Shown here: positions 26,171 through 35,681 of the stretch, piece after piece
Layout: each line of letters starts with the position of its first letter
Position numbering within the stretch: position 1 is the stretch's first letter
Assembly: GCA_040385525.1 (NCBI GenBank)
Contig: JAZKHE010000004.1
Span: 186,001 to 250,000, forward strand
Source of the DNA: JAZKHE01 sp040385525
GTDB taxonomy: Bacteria > Bacteroidota > Bacteroidia > UBA4408
Direction of reading: 5' to 3'
DNA length: 64,000 nt
Notes under the pieces: generated by a model
Databases searched by the model: none
The model's input: the letters and a program-made list of their open reading frames with translations, nothing else
Told to the model about the DNA's origin: nothing
Made by a program: the position numbers and the translations under genes

Positions 26171-27036
26171 AATATTAAAGAATAAAGTTGAACAAAATAA
26201 TGTGCAGGTATTTCCTGCAATTTATAACTTACCGAAGTAGAAGCTATTGTTGAGCTAAAACTTGGTGTAATCGAAAATTTTTGAAGCTCAACAAATAAAT
26301 TATCGTTTTTATCTACTATACCCGAAAAATTTATTTTGCAACCTGCAACAGTTATTTGAAATTGATTTAACACCAAATTAATGTAATATCCTGCATCAGC
26401 AACAGCTGTATAGTTAAAGCAATTCGCAAAATGAAACTTTCCGTTTTTAAACAAACAAACAAACAGTTTATCGTTACTAATGTGTAAAAACAATTCGTTG
26501 TTGTATTGTGCGTCTCTGTTTTTAAAAGCCGCTTCAACAAACGGAGAAAATGAACTTACAATTTCTATACTCGGAAACAATTGTTTTAATGCGTTTTCAA
26601 TACTTTGCGGAATAGCAAAAATAACAACTGCATTGGCAGATTTAATTTCGCCATGTTTTACATCTAACGAAACATCGCTTGTGTTATTAAAATCGAAATA
26701 AGCTTTACGTTTGCTAACATCAAAAACACTTTTAGGAACCAAAGTAAATTTTTGAGTTACATACGATAATATTGTTTTTGCAAATTTTAATTTAGCAAAA
26801 CTATGTTCTGCAAAAAAAACAGGCAGTTTACCCGCTAAAGCATTAGATGTAAAAGTATTACCAAAAGTGTAATGCTCTAAACAAATTACTTTGTTTTGCT
26901 GTGTATCAAAAACCGAAATAGATAAATGTTTGTCGCTTAACTCAAGCAACAATTGGTAAAATTTAGACTGAGAAGCATCAAAACCTTCGTCTTTAAAATT
27001 AAACTTTGTGTTGATATTTAAATTATCTACCATCAT
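26161..27036 (-). CDS. DUF3822 family protein
   Basis: This 291-residue cytoplasmic protein has no signal peptide. Its FKDEGFDASQSKFYQLLLELSD start and its place directly before rsmD and coaD match the DUF3822 family of Bacteroidota. The strand pattern looks like an actin/Hsp70-type ATPase fold, but catalytic motifs are not clear. Two consecutive ATGs (27036 and 27033) could start translation. A promoter at 27044-27076 lies only 7-10 bases upstream of them. The function is unknown. Confidence 0.8.
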   Translation of the reverse strand: MMVDNLNINTKFNFKDEGFDASQSKFYQLLLELSDKHLSISVFDTQQNKVICLEHYTFGNTFTSNALAGKLPVFFAEHSFAKLKFAKTILSYVTQKFTLVPKSVFDVSKRKAYFDFNNTSDVSLDVKHGEIKSANAVVIFAIPQSIENALKQLFPSIEIVSSFSPFVEAAFKNRDAQYNNELFLHISNDKLFVCLFKNGKFHFANCFNYTAVADAGYYINLVLNQFQITVAGCKINFSGIVDKNDNLFVELQKFSITPSFSSTIASTSVSYKLQEIPAHYFVQLYSLIFCE

Positions 27037-27043
27037 TAGTCTA

Positions 27044-27076
27044 CAAAGCTATAAAAATATAGCTAAATAACGCCAA
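27044..27076 (-). promoter_or_regulatory. Promoter of the DUF3822-rsmD-coaD operon
   Basis: On the minus strand TTG (27076-27074) and TAGCTTTG (27051-27044) are 22 bases apart. The box ends 7 bases before the first ATG, so the leader would be very short. Confidence 0.45.
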
Positions 27077-27084
27077 CAATTAGC

Positions 27085-27092
27085 TATATTTG
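27085..27092 (+). promoter_or_regulatory. Candidate -7 box (TATATTTG) for the permease operon
   Basis: Exact TAnnTTTG match 23 bases before the ATG at 27116; no clear -33 TTG. It lies close to the divergent promoter of the DUF3822 operon. Confidence 0.35.
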
Positions 27093-27115
27093 AAAATCAA
27101 TTTGCGTGGCTAACC

Positions 27116-28363
27116 ATGAACAAAAGTTTGTTTAGAGAAAATATTACAATTGCCCTTCAGTCAATAAAAAGTAATTTGTTGCGCACCACGCTTACCGTTT
27201 TAATTATTGCAATTGGTATTACAGCTTTGGTAGGAATTTTAACTTCTATTGATGCTATTAAATCTTCCATAAACAGCAATTTTACTAGCATGGGGGCCAA
27301 CACGTTTTCTATCCGTAACAAAGAAATGACGGTTAGAATTGGTCGTCAAGGAAAAAAACCAAAAGTATATCGAAGCGTTTCTTTTGATGAAGCTACAGCT
27401 TTTAAAGATAAATTTACGTTCCCGGCTTACACTTCTGTATCAACAATGGCAAGTGGTGCAGCTACTTTGCGATTTGGTTCTAAAAAAACAAATCCAAACA
27501 TTATGGTGTATGGTGCCGACGAAAATTACCTTTCGTGCACAGGTTATTCTATAGAAAGTGGACGTAATTTTTCGCCTCAAGAAGTAGACAGAAGTAGCAA
27601 TGTAGCCATAATTGGTTACGAAATAAAAAACAAACTTTTTGGTAGAAAAACAAATGCAATTAATCAGTTAATATCTGTTGGCCCATACAAATACCGTGTA
27701 ATTGGTGTTTTAAAAGAAAAAGGCTCAGCAATGGGTGGCATGGGTGGCGATAAATTAGTAATTATTCCACTTAAAAATGCACGTCAATACTTTGGTTCCG
27801 AAAAAATGAATTACATAATAAGTGTGTTGTGCAATAATCCTGCTCAAATGGAAGTAGCCATAGGCGAAGCAACAGGCTTGTTTAACAAAATACGCCATGT
27901 AAGATTAGGCGAAGAATCGAATTTTGAAATTTCAAAAAGTGATAGTTTAGCCAATATTTTAATTGAAAATATAAGTTTTGTAACCCTTGCTGCCACTATA
28001 ATTGGCTTTATTACTTTGCTTGGAGCTGCAATTGGATTAATGAACATTATGTTGGTGGCTGTTGCTGAAAGAACACGCGAAATTGGTGTACGTAAATCGC
28101 TAGGAGCAACGCAAAGTATTATTAAAAATCAGTTTTTAATTGAGGCAGTTGTTATTTGTCAGCTAGGTGGATTACTCGGAATTATTTTAGGAATTATAAT
28201 TGGAAATGTTATTTCATCGGTAGTTGGTGTAGGCTTTATTATTCCTTGGTTTTGGATGATTAGTGGCATACTAATTTGTATTGCTGTTGGTTTAATTGCC
28301 GGAATTTATCCTGCTGTAAAAGCATCTAAACTCGACCCAATTGAAGCTTTACGTGTAGAATAA
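27116..28363 (+). CDS. MacB/FtsX-type ABC transporter permease
   Basis: The N-terminus is ENITIALQSIKSNLLRTTLTVLIIAIGITAL, a first transmembrane helix typical of MacB_PCD proteins. A periplasmic domain (about 45-270) follows, then three C-terminal helices of the FtsX domain with VAVAERTREIGVRKSLGATQ as the coupling-helix motif. Such permeases move substrates or exert force across the envelope using a separate ATPase. No ATPase gene is next to it, so the partner must be elsewhere. It starts a plus-strand group with AlkB and VOC genes. Confidence 0.93.
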   Translation: MNKSLFRENITIALQSIKSNLLRTTLTVLIIAIGITALVGILTSIDAIKSSINSNFTSMGANTFSIRNKEMTVRIGRQGKKPKVYRSVSFDEATAFKDKFTFPAYTSVSTMASGAATLRFGSKKTNPNIMVYGADENYLSCTGYSIESGRNFSPQEVDRSSNVAIIGYEIKNKLFGRKTNAINQLISVGPYKYRVIGVLKEKGSAMGGMGGDKLVIIPLKNARQYFGSEKMNYIISVLCNNPAQMEVAIGEATGLFNKIRHVRLGEESNFEISKSDSLANILIENISFVTLAATIIGFITLLGAAIGLMNIMLVAVAERTREIGVRKSLGATQSIIKNQFLIEAVVICQLGGLLGIILGIIIGNVISSVVGVGFIIPWFWMISGILICIAVGLIAGIYPAVKASKLDPIEALRVE

Positions 28364-28368
28364 AACCC

Positions 28369-28989
28369 ATGAAAAATCAATATTCTATTTTTACTGAACA
28401 AGACGTAACAATTAGAAACATTGAATTGCAAGACGGCGAACTGGTTTACATTCCAAATTTTTATAGCTCAGAAAAAAGCAAACAAATTTTTAACGCACTA
28501 AAAAAAGAAATAAACTGGCAGCAGCAAAAAATTGTATTGTTTGGAAAACAATTTGATGAACCCCGCTTAAGCGCTTGGTATGCTGAAAAAAACGTAAACT
28601 ATTCGTACTCAGGAATACAATTAGTAGCTCAAGAATTTACACCAATTTTACAAGAACTAAAAAAAGAAGTAGAGCAAAAAAGCAATACAACTTTTAACAG
28701 CGTGTTGCTCAATTTATACCGAAATGGTAACGATAGCATGGGATGGCATGCCGATGATGAAAAAGAGTTAGGAATAAATCCAATAATAGCATCGCTAAAT
28801 TTTGGAGAAACTCGACGCTTTAAATTAAAATACAAAACAAACAAAAACTTAAAATTTGAAATAGATTTAGAAAATGGCAGCTTGCTAATAATGCAAGGCG
28901 CTTTGCAACACCATTGGATGCACCATATACCCAAAACAAAACGACAATTAAACGAAAGAATAAACTTAACTTTTAGAAAAGTAATTTAA
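28369..28989 (+). CDS. AlkB-like 2-oxoglutarate/Fe(II) dioxygenase
   Basis: The protein (206 residues) carries the iron ligands H127 and D129 in WHADDEKE and a distal His in HHWMHHIPK (about 185). The 2-oxoglutarate-binding Arg lies in NERINLTFR (about 197). The RLSAWYAE and NLYRNGNDSMGW motifs are those of the ALKBH2/3-like bacterial group, which repairs N-alkylated bases in DNA. It lies 5 bp after the permease gene and 2 bp before the VOC gene, although no functional link is evident. Confidence 0.92.
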   Translation: MKNQYSIFTEQDVTIRNIELQDGELVYIPNFYSSEKSKQIFNALKKEINWQQQKIVLFGKQFDEPRLSAWYAEKNVNYSYSGIQLVAQEFTPILQELKKEVEQKSNTTFNSVLLNLYRNGNDSMGWHADDEKELGINPIIASLNFGETRRFKLKYKTNKNLKFEIDLENGSLLIMQGALQHHWMHHIPKTKRQLNERINLTFRKVI

Positions 28990-28991
28990 AC

Positions 28992-29387
28992 ATGATAACT
29001 GAAACTCAATTTATAATTTATATAGAAAACCAGCAAGAAAGCGCTGTATTTTATAGCAAACTATTGCAATTAGAGGCTACATTAAATGTGCCGGGAATGA
29101 CAGAATTTACATTACCTAACAAAACAAAAATTGGTTTAATGCCCAATGCAGGCATTGCAAAAATAATTACACCAGCATTACCCAATCCACAAAGCGGAAA
29201 TGGAATACCCCGTTGCGAAATTTATTTGATGGTAAATGATGTAGAAAAATATTACACTAACGCTTTAGCAATAGGTGCAAAAAATATTTCAGCACCCGAA
29301 AACAGAAACTGGAATCATTTTGTAGGCTACGTTGCCGATAAAGATGGACATGTAATTGCTTTTGCTAAGGAAATAAACAATCAATAG
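28992..29387 (+). CDS. VOC-family protein (glyoxalase/bleomycin-resistance fold)
   Basis: This 131-residue protein shows the two beta-alpha-beta-beta-beta units of the vicinal oxygen chelate fold: TQFIIYIENQQESAVFYSKLL at the start, GIPRCEIYLMVNDVEKYYTNA in the middle and VGYVADKDGHVIAFAK at the end. The substrate is not predictable from sequence. It is the last gene of the permease group and converges with lptD across 14 bp. Confidence 0.85.
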   Translation: MITETQFIIYIENQQESAVFYSKLLQLEATLNVPGMTEFTLPNKTKIGLMPNAGIAKIITPALPNPQSGNGIPRCEIYLMVNDVEKYYTNALAIGAKNISAPENRNWNHFVGYVADKDGHVIAFAKEINNQ

Positions 29388-29401
29388 TTTAGTAAAACCA
29401 A

Positions 29402-31939
29402 CTACCTCAAATCTTGCCAGTCTCTGCGGCGCGTTAGTTTTAAATCTTGCAATACAGATGCTTTTACGTTAATAGTAAAACTATAACTTTTTCTAAAACC
29501 AAAAGGAACCATATTAAATTGCATTTCCCAGCAATGCAAGTCGCGGTAAATGTTTAGCGAGGTATACGTTACATCTTTATTGGTAAAATCGTAACCCGAG
29601 TTAAAGCCAATTTTCCATTTTTTAGTTAAACTAACATCTCCACTAAACGATACCGTTTGTGTTACTTTAGAAACTAAACCTGGCTTTGTATATTGCAAAT
29701 TGTAGTTAGCACTCAAACTCCAAGGTATATTAAAATCAACATAGGCATTTCTGTTGGCGTTAATTCTATCCATTTCCGCTTGCGATGCACGAGTTGATGT
29801 TTCTTTTGCTTTTCCGTTTTTACTACGTAAGGTAAAATTTAATGCTGCTGTTGCCGAAGTAAAACGCAATGCTTTTCCGGTTTGTGTATAGTTAAATTCT
29901 TTTAATCTTTTTCCTGTTGTATCAATTGCATATGGGTCGAACTGACTATTGTAATTAATAGCAATATTATCAAACAATTGTGTTCTTGCATTTAGTGCAA
30001 AATTGCTTAACTGAAACGAATCGGCTGCAAAATTGTAAGCACTTCCAAATTGTAAATTCTCGAATATTTTTATTTTTTTTGTTCCACTCACAGTATCTTT
30101 TGCTGAGCGCACTTTCATTTCAATATTATTAATTACATCAAAATTTAATGTACTCGATTTGTATGCCGAAGCTCCTCCAAAAACAGTATTTTCGTATGGC
30201 GAATATTTTGCAGTTGCACCTTTGTAACCATAAGGCCCTTCAATTAATTTACCTAATCCTGGATTGTAAGTAAAACCTGCATTGGGCGTTAACACATGGC
30301 GAATGGCTTTAATGCTTCTAGATCTAAACGTATACATTCCGTAAATTTTTGTTGTAAACGATGCGTTTAAATTTATATCTCTAACGGTATTAAATCCATT
30401 TACTTTATTTGTAGTTACTGAACTATCCGAAGCGTTATATAATTTTTCGTATTTATTTAAATACCAAATTTCAGAATAAGTTGCATTAGGATTAAACGTT
30501 AAATACTTAAAAAACTTAACCGATGTACCAAGTGGAACTGAATGTTTCATTCCATTTTTCATTAAATCGATTACGCTATCTTGAAAATGATTTTTTAAAC
30601 CTGTTTCGGTTGTACGTATATCGTTTTTTAAATTTCCTGTATAGCTCAAACCCATGTTATCTATCCAGTTGGGGCCTCCTAACCTACCCTCTTTTTTTAA
30701 AGGATAAATTCTGTTCATACTCATTACCACATCTGGCAAACTTAAATCCATTTGTTTGGTATTGTTGTTTTGGCTATGACGCAAATTGGTTGATAAATTA
30801 AACGGTGTGCCTGCCCACGATTTATCGTAACGAACACTCGATTGATAAGTGTTAGTTAAATAATCGCTACCTGTTGACGAGCCATATTTACTAAAATTAC
30901 TTGTACCCGCATTTACATCGGCGCTAAACCTACTGTTGGGTCTTGCTTTTGGGTCTTGATTATGATTCCAACGCACAAAAAAAGTTTTGTTGTTTTCGTA
31001 ATTCGGAAAATTTTCTCTACCAATTTTTATGTTAGAATAACGTATGTTATAATTTCCATCAAACTTGTATTTTAATTTGTAGTTCGATGTTACTTTTGCA
31101 GCCCAACTTCCACGCGTATAAATATCGCCTTGTAAGGCTAAATCCATATAATCGTTTACTGCCCAATAATAACCACCTTCTTTTAAAAAGATTCCTAAAT
31201 TATCGGATTGTCCGGGTGCAGGAATTAAAATGCCCGATGCTGCTTCTTTATTTTTTGTAGGAAAAAATCCAAAAGGCAATGCTAATGGTGTTGGAATATC
31301 GCTAATAACAAGGTATGCAGGTCCTGTAACAATTTTGTCGTCGGGTATCATTTTAATTTTTGGCGCTGCAATAAAAAAGTGCGGATCTTCTTCGTTACTA
31401 CAGGTTGTATACTTTCCGTTTTTAATATAAAAAGTGTTAGAACTATCTCGTTTTATGGTTTCTCCATGAATATAACCTTCACCTTCTTTTGTAATTACCT
31501 GACTAATTAAACCTTTTTTGCTTTCAAAATTATATTTCATTTCCTTAGACTTAAACTCGTGTCCATCTTGTTTAAAATAAGGAGAATCGGCTACTTTACC
31601 AGTACTATCTGGTTTACCAATGGCGTACACACTATTTTTAGACATATCTAACTCAATGTAAGCAGCATCTAATTCAACATCGCCATACTTTACATCGGCC
31701 TTTCCATATAAATAAAGTTGTTTTGTGTTTACATCAAAAGTCATTGAATCTTCAGCAGTATACGTAACTTCTTCATCTAAACCACTGTTTTTTTTAAGGC
31801 TTGGCTTTATGGTATCTGTTTTAGGCTGAAGCGAATCTGGCGAAAAAAAAGTATAGTTACTAGCGTTTTCTGCAAATAATGAATAGGAAATGCACAATAA
31901 AACGTTTATAAAAAAAACTATCCTTAAATTTACTCCCAC
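29402..31939 (-). CDS. lptD: LPS-assembly outer-membrane protein LptD
   Basis: LptD inserts lipopolysaccharide into the outer leaflet of the outer membrane. A signal peptide (ending SLFAE, about residue 24) precedes an OstA/LptA-like jellyroll region with AEDSMTFDVNTKQLYLYGKADVKYGDVELDA. A long beta-barrel region ends with LTRRRDWQDLR. The 845 residues and overall layout fit the Bacteroidota version. It diverges from an amidase gene, and part of its promoter lies inside that gene. Together with lpxH this implies lipid-A-anchored surface glycan. Confidence 0.93.
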   Translation of the reverse strand: MGVNLRIVFFINVLLCISYSLFAENASNYTFFSPDSLQPKTDTIKPSLKKNSGLDEEVTYTAEDSMTFDVNTKQLYLYGKADVKYGDVELDAAYIELDMSKNSVYAIGKPDSTGKVADSPYFKQDGHEFKSKEMKYNFESKKGLISQVITKEGEGYIHGETIKRDSSNTFYIKNGKYTTCSNEEDPHFFIAAPKIKMIPDDKIVTGPAYLVISDIPTPLALPFGFFPTKNKEAASGILIPAPGQSDNLGIFLKEGGYYWAVNDYMDLALQGDIYTRGSWAAKVTSNYKLKYKFDGNYNIRYSNIKIGRENFPNYENNKTFFVRWNHNQDPKARPNSRFSADVNAGTSNFSKYGSSTGSDYLTNTYQSSVRYDKSWAGTPFNLSTNLRHSQNNNTKQMDLSLPDVVMSMNRIYPLKKEGRLGGPNWIDNMGLSYTGNLKNDIRTTETGLKNHFQDSVIDLMKNGMKHSVPLGTSVKFFKYLTFNPNATYSEIWYLNKYEKLYNASDSSVTTNKVNGFNTVRDINLNASFTTKIYGMYTFRSRSIKAIRHVLTPNAGFTYNPGLGKLIEGPYGYKGATAKYSPYENTVFGGASAYKSSTLNFDVINNIEMKVRSAKDTVSGTKKIKIFENLQFGSAYNFAADSFQLSNFALNARTQLFDNIAINYNSQFDPYAIDTTGKRLKEFNYTQTGKALRFTSATAALNFTLRSKNGKAKETSTRASQAEMDRINANRNAYVDFNIPWSLSANYNLQYTKPGLVSKVTQTVSFSGDVSLTKKWKIGFNSGYDFTNKDVTYTSLNIYRDLHCWEMQFNMVPFGFRKSYSFTINVKASVLQDLKLTRRRDWQDLR

Positions 31940-31949
31940 TTATTGGTAC

Positions 31950-31957
31950 TATTTTTG
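31950..31957 (+). promoter_or_regulatory. Candidate -7 box (TATTTTTG) for the amidase gene
   Basis: Exact TAnnTTTG match 41 bases before the GTG start; no -33 TTG at the normal distance. Confidence 0.3.
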
Positions 31958-31975
31958 AATTATTAAAGTAAAGTG

Positions 31976-32010
31976 CAAAACTAACTAAAATTGTTTAGGT
32001 GAAGAACAAA
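31976..32010 (-). promoter_or_regulatory. Promoter of lptD, overlapping the amidase start
   Basis: On the minus strand TTTG (32010-32007) and TAGTTTTG (31983-31976) are 23 bases apart. The -33 element lies inside the first codons of the amidase gene (GTG at 31999), and the -7 box is 36 bases before the lptD ATG. Confidence 0.4.
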
Positions 32011-33252
32011 ACCCTGTTTAACAAATACTATTCCATATTTCAGTCTAATTTTAGATTATTAGTTGTTTTTGTTCTTTTTTTAGGATTTACAAGCGCAACA
32101 AAGCCCAGCAGTTATTTAAATACGGTTGTTATTGACGCTGGTCATGGCGGAAAAGACCCGGGTTGCCACGGAAATTTTTCAAACGAAAAAAATGTTACCC
32201 TTTCTATTGCACTTAAATTAGGAAACTTAATAAAAGAAAACTTTCCGGGTGTAAAAGTTGTGTACACACGCGATAAAGATGTTTTTATTGAGTTGCACGA
32301 AAGAGCCAACATTGCTAACAAGCACAAAGCCGATTTATTTATATCCATACATTGCAACGCAAATCCTAAAAACACAATTTATGGCTTAGAAACCTATACT
32401 TTGGGTTTGCACCGAACGGCAGATAATTTAGAAGTTTCTAAACGAGAAAACTCCGCCGTATTATTGGAGTCGGATTACAAAGCCAATTACGAAGGTTTTG
32501 ACCCGAACTCGCCCGAAGCAAGTATTATTTTTACTTTGTATCAAAATGCATTTTTAGAGCAAAGCATCAATTTTGCTTCAAAAATTCAAGAAATAGGCAA
32601 AAAAGAATACAATAGAACCGACAGAGGTGTACGCCAAGCGGGATTTTTAGTTTTGGTAAAAACTGCAATGCCAAGTGTTTTAATTGAAACAGGCTTTTTA
32701 ACCAATTCCGATGAAGAGTTAATAATTGGTAAATTAAATGGTCAGGAGGATATGGCAATGAATATTTTTAAAGCCTTTAAACTGTTTAAAAACGAAATGG
32801 AAGGCGTAAAAAATAATACTGACGAGATTAAAATACCCGAAAAAACCAAAGAAGAAGTTAAAGAAACCAAAGAAATTGAAAAAAATCATCCAAAAACGGA
32901 GACAGAAACAGTAAAAACAGAGGTAAAAGAAGTAAAAGAGGAGAAAAAACCCGATACAACGCCAAAAACAAGCAAATCAGAAAATAGTGTGGTGTATAAA
33001 GTTCAATTTTATAACTCACCTAAAAAAATACCACTAAATTCTACTAAATTTGCTGAGTTAAGTAACGTGAGCGAATACATTCACCAAGGTTCTTACAAAT
33101 ATTGTGCTGGCGAGTTAAAAGAATTTAATGCAGCTATGCAATTGCAATCGGAAATGCGAAAAAAAGGTCATGCAGATTGTTTTGTAGTAGCTTTTAAAGA
33201 TGGAGCAAGAATAGATATAAACGAGGCAAAAAAAATAACTAACACAAAATAA
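31999..33252 (+). CDS. N-acetylmuramoyl-L-alanine amidase (AmiC-like) with SPOR-like C-terminus
   Basis: The gene starts with GTG. A signal anchor of about 30 residues precedes an Amidase_3 domain: IDAGHGGKDPG (45-55, Zn-binding H49), Glu63, the second His in ISIHCN (118) and the catalytic Glu in VLIETGF (230). The enzyme cuts the amide bond between MurNAc and the stem peptide in the periplasm, for example at division. A Lys/Glu-rich linker (about 268-330) leads to a C-terminal domain (about 331-417) with VVYKVQFY that resembles a SPOR domain, which binds denuded glycan strands. It is followed by the MCE gene after 5 bp. Confidence 0.92.
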   Translation: MKNKTLFNKYYSIFQSNFRLLVVFVLFLGFTSATKPSSYLNTVVIDAGHGGKDPGCHGNFSNEKNVTLSIALKLGNLIKENFPGVKVVYTRDKDVFIELHERANIANKHKADLFISIHCNANPKNTIYGLETYTLGLHRTADNLEVSKRENSAVLLESDYKANYEGFDPNSPEASIIFTLYQNAFLEQSINFASKIQEIGKKEYNRTDRGVRQAGFLVLVKTAMPSVLIETGFLTNSDEELIIGKLNGQEDMAMNIFKAFKLFKNEMEGVKNNTDEIKIPEKTKEEVKETKEIEKNHPKTETETVKTEVKEVKEEKKPDTTPKTSKSENSVVYKVQFYNSPKKIPLNSTKFAELSNVSEYIHQGSYKYCAGELKEFNAAMQLQSEMRKKGHADCFVVAFKDGARIDINEAKKITNTK

Positions 33253-33257
33253 TTACT

Positions 33258-34217
33258 GTGAAAATAGGAAGAGAAACAAAGATTGGATTATTAATAACCA
33301 TTGCAATTGGTTGTTTTATTTGGGGATTTAACTTTTTAAAAGGAAAAGATTTATTTACACTTCGCACACAGTATTTTGCAGTTTATGATAATGTTGATGG
33401 GTTAGTTATGTCGAACCCCGTTACCATAAACGGAATGGTGGTAGGAAAAGTGAATAAAATATTTTTTCACCCAAACCACAGCGGTAAATTAATTGTTCAT
33501 TTTATAATGGATAACACCGAATTATCATTACCAAAAAATACAGTAGCTGCAATTATAAGTACTGGTTTATTAGGCGGAAAAGGAATTGAGTTACGCTTGG
33601 GCGATTCTAAAGAATATGCGCAAACAACAGATACTTTAATGAGTGAGCTCGATAGAGGTATGATGGCACAATTAGATCCTATCAAAGCAAAATCAGAAAG
33701 TTTAATTACTTCTATTGATTCGGTAATGAAAGTAATGCAAAGTATTTTTAACAACGATACTAAAAACAATATTACCGAAACCATTAAGAATTTTAAAAAC
33801 ACATCGGCAACACTTGATAATTTGCTTGCTTCAGAAAAAGTTAAACTTGGAAAAATTACTCAAAATGTAGAATCGATTACAGGTAATTTAAAAGACAACA
33901 ACAAACAACTTACAACTATTTTAACCAATTTTTCTAGCATTAGCGATTCATTAGCAAAATCTAATTTATTGGCAACTATTGATAATGCTAACAAAGCAGT
34001 GAAACAAACTGGCGAAATTGTCACAAAAATCAATTCAGGAAAAGGTTCAATTGGTATGTTGATTCACAACGATACTTTGTATAAAAATTTAGAATCATCA
34101 TCTAAAAATTTAGATTTGTTAGTAGAAGATTTGCGCCTGCACCCAAAACGTTATGTACATCTTTCAGTTTTTGGAAGAAAAGAAAAACCGGCTGCTAAAG
34201 ACGAAAAAAAGAAATAA
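33258..34217 (+). CDS. MCE/MlaD-family lipid-transport substrate-binding protein
   Basis: GTG start. A single N-terminal transmembrane anchor (about 9-25) is followed by an MlaD domain with VDGLVMSNPVTINGMVVGKV. A long helical and coiled-coil tail (about 130-270) follows, typical of MCE proteins that build a hydrophobic channel across the periplasm for phospholipid traffic. mlaE and mlaF are not adjacent in this window. It belongs to the plus-strand envelope group after the amidase gene. Confidence 0.9.
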   Translation: MKIGRETKIGLLITIAIGCFIWGFNFLKGKDLFTLRTQYFAVYDNVDGLVMSNPVTINGMVVGKVNKIFFHPNHSGKLIVHFIMDNTELSLPKNTVAAIISTGLLGGKGIELRLGDSKEYAQTTDTLMSELDRGMMAQLDPIKAKSESLITSIDSVMKVMQSIFNNDTKNNITETIKNFKNTSATLDNLLASEKVKLGKITQNVESITGNLKDNNKQLTTILTNFSSISDSLAKSNLLATIDNANKAVKQTGEIVTKINSGKGSIGMLIHNDTLYKNLESSSKNLDLLVEDLRLHPKRYVHLSVFGRKEKPAAKDEKKK

Positions 34218-34247
34218 ACTAAATATAAAACTTGTTGTTAGCTTATT

Positions 34248-35570
34248 ATGGAATACATTGACAATATACTATTTACACTTTTATTAGTTGGCGGCTTTAC
34301 TTTTTTTGGATTACAACTAAAAAAAATCCGTCGCAACATAATGCTTGGAATGCCTTTAAACAGAAGCGACAGAAAAGCAGACCGTTGGAAATTAACTGCA
34401 TTAGTTGCAATGGGGCAATCAAAAATGGTTACTCGTCCTTTAGCAGGAATTTTACACATTTTTATTTATGTTGCGTTTGTAATTACACAAATAGAATTAC
34501 TCGAAATTATAATTGATGGAATAAGCGGAAGCCATCGTGCAATTTATTTTGCTGTAAAAGAAAACTTTTTAGGGAGCATTTATACTTTTACCATTAACAT
34601 GATAGAAATATTATCGGTGTTAGCATTTTTTGCAACAATTATATTTTTATCGAGAAGAAATATTGTAAAGTTAGCACGCTTTCAAATGCCCGAAATGAAA
34701 GGCTGGCCAAGTAAAGATGCCAACATTATTTTAGCATTAGAAATTTATTTAGTTGTTTGCATCTTCATGATGAATGGTGCTGATGTAGCTTTACAAAATT
34801 TAGGTGTAAATCCAGAAACAGGAAACTTTATTATCTCCTCTCACTTTGCAGGACATTTAGCAGGTACAAGCGAAGCAACATTACACATAATTGAAAAAAT
34901 TGGTTGGTGGGGACACTTTTTAGGTATAGTTGGTTTCTTAGTTTATTTACCAATTTCAAAACATTTGCATATTTTAATTTCATTTCCAAATGTGTTTTAT
35001 TCTAATTTAGATGCAAAAGGAAAATTTACCAATTTAGAATCGGTAACTACAGAAGTAAAATTAATGTTAGATCCTAACGCTCCAGCACCTGCTGCCGATG
35101 CACCACCTGCAAAATTTGGAGCAAAAGATGTAACCGATTTAAGTTGGGTTCAATTAATGAACGCATATAGTTGTACTGAATGTGGAAGATGTTCTTCTGT
35201 TTGTCCTCAAAACCAAACGGGCAAAAAATTATCGCCACGTAAAATTATGATGGATACCAGAGACCGATTAGAAGAGGTTTCTAAAAACATTGACACAAAA
35301 GGAAAAGATTTTATTGATGGAAAATCATTACTTGGCGATTACATTACGGAAGAAGAATTATGGGCTTGTAACACTTGTAATGCTTGCGTAGAGGCTTGTC
35401 CCGTAAATATTGACCCGCTTTCTATTATAGTTGATTTAAGAAGATATTTGGTAATGGAACAATCGAGTGCACCTGCACCAATAGCCGGAATGTTAACCAA
35501 CATAGAAAACAATGGTGCGCCATGGCAGTTTTCGCCAAGCGACAGAGCGAATTGGATTAAAGAGAGTTAA
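34248..35570 (+). CDS. Membrane Fe-S electron-transfer protein, HdrC/GlpC-like
   Basis: This 440-residue protein has about five transmembrane helices in the first 240 residues. A cytoplasmic 4Fe-4S dicluster domain follows, with Cys at 309, 312, 315, 319 (CTECGRCSSVCP) and 374, 377, 380, 384 (CNTCNACVEACP). The arrangement is that of membrane-bound HdrC-like or DsrM/K-like subunits that link quinone to a soluble electron carrier. The partner (35682) carries the CCG domains. Donor and acceptor are unknown. Conserved His residues in the helices could carry haem b but I could not assign them. Confidence 0.88.
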   Translation: MEYIDNILFTLLLVGGFTFFGLQLKKIRRNIMLGMPLNRSDRKADRWKLTALVAMGQSKMVTRPLAGILHIFIYVAFVITQIELLEIIIDGISGSHRAIYFAVKENFLGSIYTFTINMIEILSVLAFFATIIFLSRRNIVKLARFQMPEMKGWPSKDANIILALEIYLVVCIFMMNGADVALQNLGVNPETGNFIISSHFAGHLAGTSEATLHIIEKIGWWGHFLGIVGFLVYLPISKHLHILISFPNVFYSNLDAKGKFTNLESVTTEVKLMLDPNAPAPAADAPPAKFGAKDVTDLSWVQLMNAYSCTECGRCSSVCPQNQTGKKLSPRKIMMDTRDRLEEVSKNIDTKGKDFIDGKSLLGDYITEEELWACNTCNACVEACPVNIDPLSIIVDLRRYLVMEQSSAPAPIAGMLTNIENNGAPWQFSPSDRANWIKES

Positions 35571-35681
35571 TTGAGTTATGAGTGTTGAGTATGAATTATG
35601 AGTTTAAAAAAAGTAAAAAGTAGATGGTAGAAAGTACAAAGTACCTTAAACCAAAAACTGAAAACCAAAAACTATTCTAAA
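35571..35681. repeat. Simple-word repeat spacer between the two Fe-S genes
   Basis: The 111-bp gap holds tandem degenerate words: GAGTTATGAG type at the left, AAAGTA/GTAGAAAG in the middle and AAAACTGAAAACC at the right. This is the same style of spacer as at 23426-23775 and contains no gene. Confidence 0.7.
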
